From: a virus
Reading direction: 5' to 3' (one strand)
IMG/VR virus record: IMGVR_UViG_3300025110_000024
Span: 1 to 48,340 of that record
Length of the DNA stretch: 48,340 bases
Shown one piece after another: positions 1 through 6,537 of this stretch. The stretch's first letter is position 1. The number at the start of each line of letters is the position of its first letter. The notes beneath the pieces are model-generated. The model searched no databases. It saw nothing but the letters and a program-made list of their open reading frames with translations, and was not told the origin of the DNA. Position numbers and translations under genes: made by a program.

Positions 1-120
1 TGCATTTATCAATTTAACATCATCAATATTTACTACACCATTTATTATGTCAATAACACATTTAGACAATGATTTACCTATTAACATTTCACCTTTATCA
101 AGCTTTATTTCTTTTACCAT
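1..120 (-). CDS. hypothetical protein, N-terminal part only
   Basis: Forty codons read leftward from an ATG at 120 and stay open to the window edge, so only the N-terminus is present. It begins MVKEIKLDKGEMLIGKS. The start is supported by an AAAGG-type ribosome site about 8 nt upstream. I do not recognise the family. It is the last - strand gene visible on this side and lies downstream of the terminator of the 106-aa gene, so it probably has its own promoter in the 121-220 gap. Confidence 0.55.
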   Translation of the reverse strand, partial: MVKEIKLDKGEMLIGKSLSKCVIDIINGVVNIDDVKLINA

Positions 121-140
121 TTAGTTTACCTTTTATCCTT

Positions 141-160
141 TATTTAGCCTTATTTAGCCT
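141..160. repeat. tandem 10-bp direct repeat
   Basis: The 10-mer TATTTAGCCT occurs twice head to tail, just upstream of the - strand start at 120. It could be an operator, or simply slippage. The rest of the 121-282 gap holds a weak inverted repeat (ACACAT/ATGTGT at 187-205) and the terminator at 221-271. Confidence 0.6.
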
Positions 161-220
161 TGTTTATTTAAAAAAACTTTGATTACACACATATTACCAA
201 TGTGTATGATTATATATAAT

Positions 221-271
221 AAAAAAGAGATAGCAGTATAGAGCCAGGTATAAAACCCAACTCTACACTGC
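221..271 (-). terminator. rho-independent terminator of the 106-aa gene
   Basis: On the - strand an 11-bp stem (261-271 paired with 233-243) has one position that is a G-U pair in the - RNA but an A-C mismatch in the + RNA. A U-rich tract follows, from the A run at 221-226. Stem, U-tract and position just after the stop at 283 fit an intrinsic terminator for the upstream - strand gene. Confidence 0.75.
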
Positions 272-282
272 AAAAGAATAGC

Positions 283-603
283 TTATTCAACAGATAGCAA
301 ATCACTAGCACTAGTATAATCAGTCCTAGTATCATAGCCAACATAGAAGAAATCAGCTTTACAACTCTGGATAACTTTCTTATCATCTAGAAATGTATCG
401 CCTTTCTTGCCATATCTAATGTTGAAATCGCCTCCGTCTTGATTCTCTGCAATAGCTGTCTGTATCTCTACATCTGCTAGCAAATCATCAAACATCAAAG
501 AACGAAAGCTATAACCTGTAATAACATTATCTGCATTACGCTTAATCCTTATAGCCTTACCGTCTACAACATACTTGAAAACAAGCTCTAATAACTTTTT
601 CAT
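283..603 (-). CDS. hypothetical protein, 106 aa
   Basis: A 106-aa soluble, mixed-charge protein beginning MKKLLELVFKYVVDGK. An AAGGAG ribosome site lies just upstream of the ATG. A consensus-like promoter sits at 622-649 and an intrinsic terminator just after the stop, so it looks like a complete one-gene transcription unit. No signal peptide, membrane segment or recognisable motif is visible. Its position at the divergence point, next to the structured RNA at 658-829, suggests an early or regulatory role, but this is inference only. Confidence 0.75.
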   Translation of the reverse strand: MKKLLELVFKYVVDGKAIRIKRNADNVITGYSFRSLMFDDLLADVEIQTAIAENQDGGDFNIRYGKKGDTFLDDKKVIQSCKADFFYVGYDTRTDYTSASDLLSVE

Positions 604-621
604 AATTACTCCTTTTTGTTT

Positions 622-649
622 TTTATAATTAATCCGTTATCGTAACCAA
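622..649 (-). promoter_or_regulatory. sigma70-type promoter for the 106-aa gene
   Basis: On the - strand TTGGTT (644-649) and TATAAA (622-627) are separated by exactly 16 nt. They lie just upstream of the AAGGAG site and ATG of the gene at 603, giving a short leader. A + strand TATAAT (624-629) overlaps it and could serve the RNA at 658-829, but no good -35 partner is visible for that one. Confidence 0.6.
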
Positions 650-657
650 GGGGGATG

Positions 658-829
658 ACACAGATGGTACTTATGTTGCTTTTAAGAAAAGAATAACCTA
701 GCTATAGTTCTAGGTGCAGGCTAGGTTGTTCTTTTCTTTGGTTGAAACTAAGCGTAGGCTAACATATAACTTAGTTTCAACTGGGCTATGCCCCGCATAG
801 CCCTAAAACCAAGCGGGTACCATCTGTGT
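658..829 (+). ncRNA. structured RNA, four-way-junction cloverleaf (~172 nt)
   Basis: Four long helices nest without conflict. The closing stem pairs 658-670 with 817-829 (13 bp, perfect). Arm 1 pairs 684-701 with 721-738 (18 bp, one G-U). Arm 2 pairs 741-752 with 770-781 (12 bp, perfect). Arm 3 pairs 783-791 with 795-803 (9 bp, CCC loop). The single wobble (U694-G728) is a pair only in the + strand RNA and would be A-C in the - RNA. The possible extension G740-U782 also favours +. No ORF crosses the segment. No U-tract follows the closing stem, so it is not a simple terminator. Arm 1 has an alternative fold: ACCTAG (696-701) can pair with CTAGGT at 710-715 or at 721-726. The family is not recognised. 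Confidence 0.8.
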
Positions 830-871
830 ATTTCTAGTGTACCCATTCTCGTTATATTTTTTAGAAAGTGC

Positions 872-899
872 TTGTTTATTCCGTTTATTTGATTATATT
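872..899 (+). promoter_or_regulatory. putative promoter of the + strand virion operon
   Basis: TTGTTT (872-877) and TATATT (894-899) are 16 nt apart, with a predicted start near 906. The same hexamers and spacing recur at 27906-27933. It lies in the gap between the cloverleaf RNA and the first + strand genes, which otherwise holds only a hairpin at 956-975 and a repeated CTTAGTGTAT (900-909 and 966-975). Confidence 0.5.
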
Positions 900-955
900 C
901 TTAGTGTATAGACTAGGTATAGGCTAGGCTATATGCATTTACAACTAAAATAAAT

Positions 956-975
956 ATACACTTCCCTTAGTGTAT
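956..975. other. perfect 7-bp stem-loop in leader
   Basis: ATACACT (956-962) pairs with AGTGTAT (969-975) around a 6-nt loop. It covers the GTG at 970 that would be the upstream start of the next gene, which argues for the later ATG at 1057. There is no U-tract, so it is probably a leader structure or protein-binding site. Confidence 0.45.
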
Positions 976-1056
976 GTCCTTAGTGATAGCCCTCATGAAA
1001 ATATTTTTGAAAAAAAATTTTGTAAATCCCCTTATTTATCGTATATTTACCCCTAC

Positions 1057-1170
1057 ATGCCGAATAAAAGAGCAAAACAACGCAAACATGATAAGAAGAA
1101 ACGTCGAGAAGCTTCTAAACAGGTGAAGAGAAAGAAAAAACTGCTTCTTAGGAAGAAGAGGGGATATTAA
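1057..1170 (+). CDS. small highly basic protein, 37 aa
   Basis: MPNKRAKQRKHDKKKRREAS and on to RKKRGY: more than half the residues are Lys or Arg, so nucleic-acid binding is likely (inference). The frame is open from a GTG at 970, but that codon lies in a hairpin and neither start has a good ribosome site, so I prefer the ATG at 1057. The stop overlaps the next start as TAATG, and the next gene's ribosome site lies inside this coding end, suggesting translational coupling. Confidence 0.5.
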   Translation: MPNKRAKQRKHDKKKRREASKQVKRKKKLLLRKKRGY

Positions 1171-2057
1171 TGGGTGATATAGCTAACGCTCCAGGTAAAA
1201 TAAGACAGGGGCAGAGAGATTTTACAGAAAAAGACTGGCGAGATGCTTGGGATTTAGAAAGAGGAGAGTGGAAAGAAGACTCTTGGTACCCAGGTAGGAA
1301 CATCTCTAAGTTTGCAGACAAGCATTTAGGTGGTGGTGACTACCATATGCAGACTACTGGTGAAAGCCTTCCTGATGACTATAATCAGTTTTTAACTGAC
1401 TCCAGTAGTGTTCTAGGAACTCAGATAAATAGCGGAATGGGAGAGAATTTTAGTGAAGAATTTCGCAATAATGAGTTAACTAGCATGAATAATGACTTCT
1501 ATTCTAATACCAAATCATACCCAGGTGCAGAAGGAACAGGATTAATGAAGCATCTATACCCTGAAGAACAAGGTAATGTGTATGGTTTTAGTGAGGATAT
1601 CAATGAATCTAACTATTTAGACCCTTATTCAGGTGACATAAAGTACGAAGGTACCAGGGATTCTGGTATTCTAGATGAATATGGTAACCCTGTTTCGGGT
1701 AGAGAAGGGCAAGTTCAAAGTGATGACTTAGAAACATCCAGATGGTATCCAGGCAAGGCTCTAGGTGCTATCGGAGATATGATAACAGGAAAGAGAAAAT
1801 GGAGTAATCCTTTTGGAGTCAATGAGCTATTCGAAAATCAACAAGGCGAGTATTCCCAGTCTAATGAAGACCATATGCAGTATAAGCAAGACCATCCTTT
1901 CTATGGTCCATATGAACAAACTGAACAAGGTTATAGCGGTGGATTACTTGACTATGAGGGTCTTAGAGCCGATATGACAAATAGAATGCAGGAATTAAAA
2001 GAAAATAAACTAAACGTCCCTAAAGTAGAGGATTACGTTTCAGAGGCAGGATATTAA
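1170..2057 (+). CDS. hypothetical virion-region protein, 295 aa
   Basis: An acidic, Asp/Glu/Gly/Tyr-rich soluble protein of unknown family. WYPG occurs twice (around residues 38 and 190). It starts at a TAATG overlap with a GAGGGG ribosome site. It is the first sizeable gene of the packaging and virion operon and is followed within 2 nt by a basic protein. A structural, scaffold-like or ejected role is possible from context only. Confidence 0.75.
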   Translation: MGDIANAPGKIRQGQRDFTEKDWRDAWDLERGEWKEDSWYPGRNISKFADKHLGGGDYHMQTTGESLPDDYNQFLTDSSSVLGTQINSGMGENFSEEFRNNELTSMNNDFYSNTKSYPGAEGTGLMKHLYPEEQGNVYGFSEDINESNYLDPYSGDIKYEGTRDSGILDEYGNPVSGREGQVQSDDLETSRWYPGKALGAIGDMITGKRKWSNPFGVNELFENQQGEYSQSNEDHMQYKQDHPFYGPYEQTEQGYSGGLLDYEGLRADMTNRMQELKENKLNVPKVEDYVSEAGY

Positions 2058-2058
2058 T

Positions 2059-2406
2059 ATGATAGGAATAATAAAGAAATTACTCTCGAGTCCAGGTGGA
2101 AAGAAGGCTGCGGCTAATTTATACAAGCAAATGAAAGCCCAAATGAGAGGAAAAGGAGCTAATCGACTTACTGCAGACCAAACCTCTGCAATGAGAGATG
2201 CAGCTAGGAGAGAACAAATGGCGGCTAAAATAAATGAAAGAGCCATGAGGCAGGAGTTTAAAAGACATGGAGGCTCTATGCAACAAGATTTAGGTGAATC
2301 TATGCGTTCTTTGCGTAGAGAATTTAGCAAAACTCATCCAGGTACTCCTAAAGGTATTAGAGAAAGAGCAATAAACTCTTTCCCAGGAATAAAAACTAGG
2401 AGATAA
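2059..2406 (+). CDS. hypothetical basic protein, 115 aa
   Basis: A Lys/Arg/Met/Gln-rich, predicted mostly helical protein without Cys. It has an opening hydrophobic stretch (MIGIIKKLLSSPGG), then charged helices. Coding starts 2 nt after the previous stop. The family is not recognised. Its charge and position suggest a minor virion or DNA-associated protein, as inference. Confidence 0.7.
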   Translation: MIGIIKKLLSSPGGKKAAANLYKQMKAQMRGKGANRLTADQTSAMRDAARREQMAAKINERAMRQEFKRHGGSMQQDLGESMRSLRREFSKTHPGTPKGIRERAINSFPGIKTRR

Positions 2407-2409
2407 TAT

Positions 2410-3099
2410 ATGGCATTTTGGGATGAACTACTAAATACAATCAAAAAACCGAAGCAAGTAGATGCTACTAATATGCTCCATAATAAAGCAAATGAAAGCT
2501 ATGTTAATCCTAGAGAGTTCTTTGTAGATGGAAAAACTCCTACAAAAGACAGATTAGTCGATGAAGCAGATGCTTGGGGTAAATTCTATCAAACAGAGCA
2601 AGATTCGGATAAAATGGCAACATTTGATGAGAATGTAGAGGCATACGATTCTACTGACCCGTCAAAAATAACAGAGCATACTCAGCACATGGTAAATAAT
2701 TTAGATGTATTAGGTGATGTTTTTGGTAATGATAAGTTTGATGGAAAAGGTATAGACATAGACAAGCTTTCTGAATCTGTTTATCAAACAGGATTACATG
2801 AAAGTAGAGGTGGACAAGAAGTATTCCAAAGAGGTGGAGGCCCTGGTAGAGGTTATTATCAAGTAGAACCTAATACTGCTAGAAATATACTATCCAGTTT
2901 TACAAGAATGGGTCCAAAAGCCATTACTACTATAAATAATATTTTAGGAACTAACTTTAAAAATAGACAAGAAGCTTCTGGAATGTCTGATAAAGACATG
3001 GAAAAGCTGTTATTAGACGCTAGGGGTGGAACTTTATTTGCAGGAGCTAAATATTTACAAGCCTCTTCTGCATCTAAAGATGACTATTTCTTAAAATAA
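2410..3099 (+). CDS. transglycosylase/lysozyme-like peptidoglycan hydrolase
   Basis: Residues about 115-229 resemble the goose-lysozyme/SLT fold. A helix ends in H130-E131-S132-R133-G, where E131 is the likely catalytic Glu. It is followed by a Gly-rich GGGPGRGYYQVEP stretch (about 142-154), equivalent to the substrate-cleft motif of phage transglycosylases. The first ~110 residues are an acidic extension with no recognised domain. No signal peptide is seen. The 26-aa membrane peptide gene follows at once, so the pair could be a lysis cassette. Equally, the enzyme could be virion-borne and open the cell wall during DNA entry. Confidence 0.6.
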   Translation: MAFWDELLNTIKKPKQVDATNMLHNKANESYVNPREFFVDGKTPTKDRLVDEADAWGKFYQTEQDSDKMATFDENVEAYDSTDPSKITEHTQHMVNNLDVLGDVFGNDKFDGKGIDIDKLSESVYQTGLHESRGGQEVFQRGGGPGRGYYQVEPNTARNILSSFTRMGPKAITTINNILGTNFKNRQEASGMSDKDMEKLLLDARGGTLFAGAKYLQASSASKDDYFLK

Positions 3100-3100
3100 G

Positions 3101-3181
3101 ATGGGATGCACTGTTCCAATATTTCTTGCATTAATGATTATAGCTGGTATTACTGTTCTTATAATCAATATAGATAAATAA
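3101..3181 (+). CDS. 26-aa single-pass membrane peptide, holin-like candidate
   Basis: It reads MGCTVPIFLALMIIAG then ITVLIINIDK: almost entirely one hydrophobic helix with a short charged C-terminal tail. The stop overlaps the next ATG as TAATG, the coupling style used throughout this operon, which supports real translation. It lies between a peptidoglycan hydrolase and the putative small terminase. No strong ribosome site is seen, so it may be coupled to the gene before. A lysis or membrane role is inferred from topology and neighbours. Confidence 0.5.
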   Translation: MGCTVPIFLALMIIAGITVLIINIDK

Positions 3182-3942
3182 TGTATACAATTACAATTAA
3201 ACATAAGGACATAGGAGCTAAGACCTATGAAATTTACACAAAAGAAGAAGCAGACAGGGAAGGACTTGAATATAGTCATTGGAGGGATGCACGAGAAGGA
3301 CAGTGGGCATTATCTGACGATGGTTTCGTATCAAAGGTTATTAAGAGAAAGTCGTATAAAGGAACTAATAAAATCGATAATGTCTACCTCAGATTTGCAT
3401 GGGGATACACTTTCTATAATCCTGGAGGAGGAGGAGTAAAAGAATTGAATGTAAAGGGGAGAAAATCCAATACAACAATGTCAGGGAAAAGACCAATCGA
3501 GGTCAAAGCTAAGCAGGAGAAAATGAAGAATCTAGCTATGGTATATGCTCAAACTATGAATACAGACGAGACTATAGCTAAAGTATGTGGCGAAGTAACT
3601 ACAAACGAAAATAAAAGAGTTAAGCGTTATATGAAAACGGAGGTATTTAAAGGTATGGTAAGAGAGGAATTAAGTAAGTTATTGTCAGACCACGGAATGA
3701 CAGAAAACTATACTCTTGAGTTATTGCAAAAAGCTATAAAGAAATGCGAAGACAAGGGTGATACTACTAATCTTATGAGAGCTGTAGAAAATCTTCAGGA
3801 TATGCATGGAATGAAAGATAAGCATCTTGTTAAAACTACTGATACAATAGAAGCCACTTCTACTACTAAGCTTATAGATGAGCTCAGAGAAGAAGAGCAA
3901 AGACTAATGGCTCAAAGAACGACTATAAAAGAAGAAGATTAG
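3181..3942 (+). CDS. putative terminase small subunit
   Basis: A 253-aa protein. The N-terminal ~85 residues form a separate unrecognised domain. From about 100 the protein is helical and charged, with an HTH-like stretch (NTDETIAKVCGEVTTNENKRV), a second helical region (LSDHGMTENYTLELLQKAIK) and a Glu-rich C-terminal tail. This is the usual layout of small terminases, with DNA recognition first and oligomerisation later. It lies one gene upstream of the large terminase. In phages the small subunit recognises the packaging site and loads the large subunit. The assignment rests on layout and position, not on a diagnostic motif. Confidence 0.5.
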   Translation: MYTITIKHKDIGAKTYEIYTKEEADREGLEYSHWRDAREGQWALSDDGFVSKVIKRKSYKGTNKIDNVYLRFAWGYTFYNPGGGGVKELNVKGRKSNTTMSGKRPIEVKAKQEKMKNLAMVYAQTMNTDETIAKVCGEVTTNENKRVKRYMKTEVFKGMVREELSKLLSDHGMTENYTLELLQKAIKKCEDKGDTTNLMRAVENLQDMHGMKDKHLVKTTDTIEATSTTKLIDELREEEQRLMAQRTTIKEED

Positions 3943-3943
3943 A

Positions 3944-5023
3944 ATGTCAGCAATTCTGCAAAGGATGATGGCACCTGGTTTTAAGCTGCTTAGAGAGCTT
4001 ATAAAAGGTCATGGCCCTAAAAAAGGAGTTCAGCTTTTTAAAGAAAGAATCATGCAGTCGACTCCAAGTTATGCTAGAAAGTCTGTAGGGAAGGAACTCT
4101 TAAATCCCAAGGCTTATAAAAGGTATAAAAAAACTGCGGATAAAAAAAACAATATTGATAGTGAATGGTTTCAAAGCGAGTTAGCTGGTTCGCATAGAGC
4201 GATACGTAATCTGCAAGACCAAAAAAAGACGGTTTTAAGTTTAAAAAGGACATTGTCAAGAAATCTAAACAGAAGACCGAAACAAGATAGAGTTATTTAT
4301 AAGGAAGAAATTGAAGCACTGAGAAAAAAGATAAATTCGTTAAATACAAGAATAGGCCATCACAAAAACATGAGAAAGAACACTGAAAGAGATTTAGACG
4401 TTTTTAATCAAAAACCTTTGAATTACAAGGAATACATTAACTCGGTAAAAAATACCATAGATAATACACCTATAAATGTACATTATAACCCTATAAATCG
4501 AATAATGAAACCTAAAGAGTATAGTGGATGGGCAGGACGATATACTCCTGGTAACAGAGGATTAGGAAAGATAGATTTAAAACCTGAAGAGCTTGGTCTT
4601 GAAATAGCAGGTAGAAACATATTTCATAAATATGGCAACACTGCAGCTCATGAATTAAAGCATGCAGTTCAATTTAACCTGAGAAAAAAGGGAGCTAAAT
4701 ATGCTCAGCATTTCGATAGGCACGATAAATGGGCTACTAAGCATTTTAAAAAGAATTGGAAAGAAGACTTAAAAAAAGACCCTTGGTATGGATATCAAGT
4801 TACTGATGTCCCTATTGAATTGAGCGCTAGAGCAACTGAACTAAGAACTTTACCAGCTGAAATGTTGAAAGATATAATTGCAAACCCAAAATCGTATCAA
4901 TTTATAGATGAAGTAGAGGATATTGCACGATTTACTGGATATGGAAAAAACTTTAGTAAATATTTAAAAGGTGTTTGGGGTCTAGCTCCTGTAGCAGTAG
5001 GCCCACAATTAATGAATGAATAA
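3944..5023 (+). CDS. putative zinc metallopeptidase (HELKH) in the packaging cluster
   Basis: A 359-aa protein. Residues ~80-150 are a basic coiled-coil-like helix. The C-terminal half contains AAHELKHAVQ with H236-E237-x-x-H240, the HExxH zincin signature. Downstream, VPIELSARATE supplies a candidate third zinc ligand (E292), like the gluzincin pattern. It sits between the small and large terminase genes and ends in a TAATG overlap with the latter. No serine-type prohead protease is evident in the window, so this enzyme could be the maturation protease or an ejected peptidase (inference). Confidence 0.6.
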   Translation: MSAILQRMMAPGFKLLRELIKGHGPKKGVQLFKERIMQSTPSYARKSVGKELLNPKAYKRYKKTADKKNNIDSEWFQSELAGSHRAIRNLQDQKKTVLSLKRTLSRNLNRRPKQDRVIYKEEIEALRKKINSLNTRIGHHKNMRKNTERDLDVFNQKPLNYKEYINSVKNTIDNTPINVHYNPINRIMKPKEYSGWAGRYTPGNRGLGKIDLKPEELGLEIAGRNIFHKYGNTAAHELKHAVQFNLRKKGAKYAQHFDRHDKWATKHFKKNWKEDLKKDPWYGYQVTDVPIELSARATELRTLPAEMLKDIIANPKSYQFIDEVEDIARFTGYGKNFSKYLKGVWGLAPVAVGPQLMNE

Positions 5024-6516
5024 TGGATTACGAAGCTAAACATGAAGAGTTAAGAGCTCTTCAAAAGTTACGGAATAACATGGCGTTGTTTGGAAGGCAC
5101 TGCTTCCCGACTGCCCTCCGTAAACAAACACCCCCGTTCCATCACGAGGTGTATTCTTCCTTAGCTGACGACGAAACAAAGAGAGTGTTAATAGCTGCCC
5201 CTAGAGGAACGGCTAAGAGCACTGTTACTACTCTCATTTATCCGTTATGGAGATTGGCTTTTAAAAGAAGTGATGAAGACTTATTCATAGTTATCATCTC
5301 AGAGTCCCAAGCTCAGTCAATAAACTTCCTATCTAGAATAAAGTATCACTTGACCCATAGCGATAACTTTAGGAAGACATTTGGAGACATGGGTCCTAAT
5401 ACTGCTGCTAGGTGGACTCATACTGATATAGTCCTTGCAAATGGAACTAGAATGATAGCTGTTGGTACAGGACAAAGAGTTAGGGGATTTATCGAAGGTG
5501 ACACTCGTCCTAACCTTATTATTGTAGACGACTTTGAGTCAGAGCTAAATGCATTTACTCCTGAAGCTAGAGCTAAGAATAGAAAATGGATGACAGAAGC
5601 AGTTATCCCTTCCTTATCTGATGAAGGTAAGATATGTATGATAGGTACCGTAATATCCGAAGATTGCTTTTTGTATTGGGCAAAAGAATCTTCAACCTGG
5701 AAAACTTTATGGTTTTCTATATGGGATGATAATCAGAAGAGCATATGGCCAGAAAGGTTTCCTAAGAGTAGGATATTAGCAATAAAGAAAGAATTTGAAT
5801 CTGTAGGAAACTTAAATGGATTTTTCCAGGAGTACATGAATATAGCTCAGTCTCCTGACAATGCTCCTTTTAAACCTGAGTGGATTAAACTGCATCATTA
5901 TGACTTTGAAAGAATTAATGGGCAAAACTGTATGACAAGGATGGTGGATGATGAAAAGAAAATTATACCAGTTGATGTATACTGTGGGGTCGACCCTGCT
6001 AGTTCCCTTTCTGCTAGGGCTGATTTTTTTGTTGTGGCTACAATTGGTGTTGATAATGACAACAACAAGTATATTATCGATATTTACAGAAACAGAATAT
6101 CGCCTGCGGAACAACCAGGAATACTAATAGATACTTATAAAAAGTACAGACCTCGAAGAATGAAAGTCGAGACAGTAGGATATCAAGAAGCTTTAAGAGT
6201 AGCTGTTAGGGAATTAATGAGAGAAGAGAATTTATATATACCAGGGTTAGAATCTGGTGTTAAACCGAGAAACTCTAAAAGTGAAAGGCTATTGTCTTTA
6301 GTTCCTATGTTTGCTAGGAAACTATTTCGCTTTAGACCAGAAGATTTAGACGCTCAACAAGAGTTTCTTTCATACCCAAAAGGCAAGCATGATGATGTAA
6401 TGGATGCAGTGTGGACTGCACTTGATGGGCATAAGCCTTGTAGGGCTAAAAACTTTGACCCAGACATGGAAGAAAAGAATACAATTAAAAAAGTGTTGGA
6501 TTGGATGACAATGTAA
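5023..6516 (+). CDS. terL: terminase large subunit
   Basis: A 497-aa packaging motor. The N-terminal ATPase has Walker A APRGTAKST (59-67) and Walker B LIIVDDFE (165-172). The C-terminal RNase H-like nuclease has D324 in GVDPAS, E383 in VETVG, and a terminal HDDVMDA (456-462) with acidic residues for metal binding. Length and motif order are those of complete large terminases. It drives ATP-dependent DNA translocation into the prohead through the portal and cuts the concatemer. Start and stop overlap or abut neighbours, and the portal gene follows. Confidence 0.97.
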   Translation: MDYEAKHEELRALQKLRNNMALFGRHCFPTALRKQTPPFHHEVYSSLADDETKRVLIAAPRGTAKSTVTTLIYPLWRLAFKRSDEDLFIVIISESQAQSINFLSRIKYHLTHSDNFRKTFGDMGPNTAARWTHTDIVLANGTRMIAVGTGQRVRGFIEGDTRPNLIIVDDFESELNAFTPEARAKNRKWMTEAVIPSLSDEGKICMIGTVISEDCFLYWAKESSTWKTLWFSIWDDNQKSIWPERFPKSRILAIKKEFESVGNLNGFFQEYMNIAQSPDNAPFKPEWIKLHHYDFERINGQNCMTRMVDDEKKIIPVDVYCGVDPASSLSARADFFVVATIGVDNDNNKYIIDIYRNRISPAEQPGILIDTYKKYRPRRMKVETVGYQEALRVAVRELMREENLYIPGLESGVKPRNSKSERLLSLVPMFARKLFRFRPEDLDAQQEFLSYPKGKHDDVMDAVWTALDGHKPCRAKNFDPDMEEKNTIKKVLDWMTM

Positions 6517-6537
6517 TGTATATTAGGGATAAAAATT

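Noticed and set aside
658-829. tRNA or tmRNA
   Set aside because: No T-arm consensus, CCA-like acceptor end or anticodon arm of normal size. Arms are too long.
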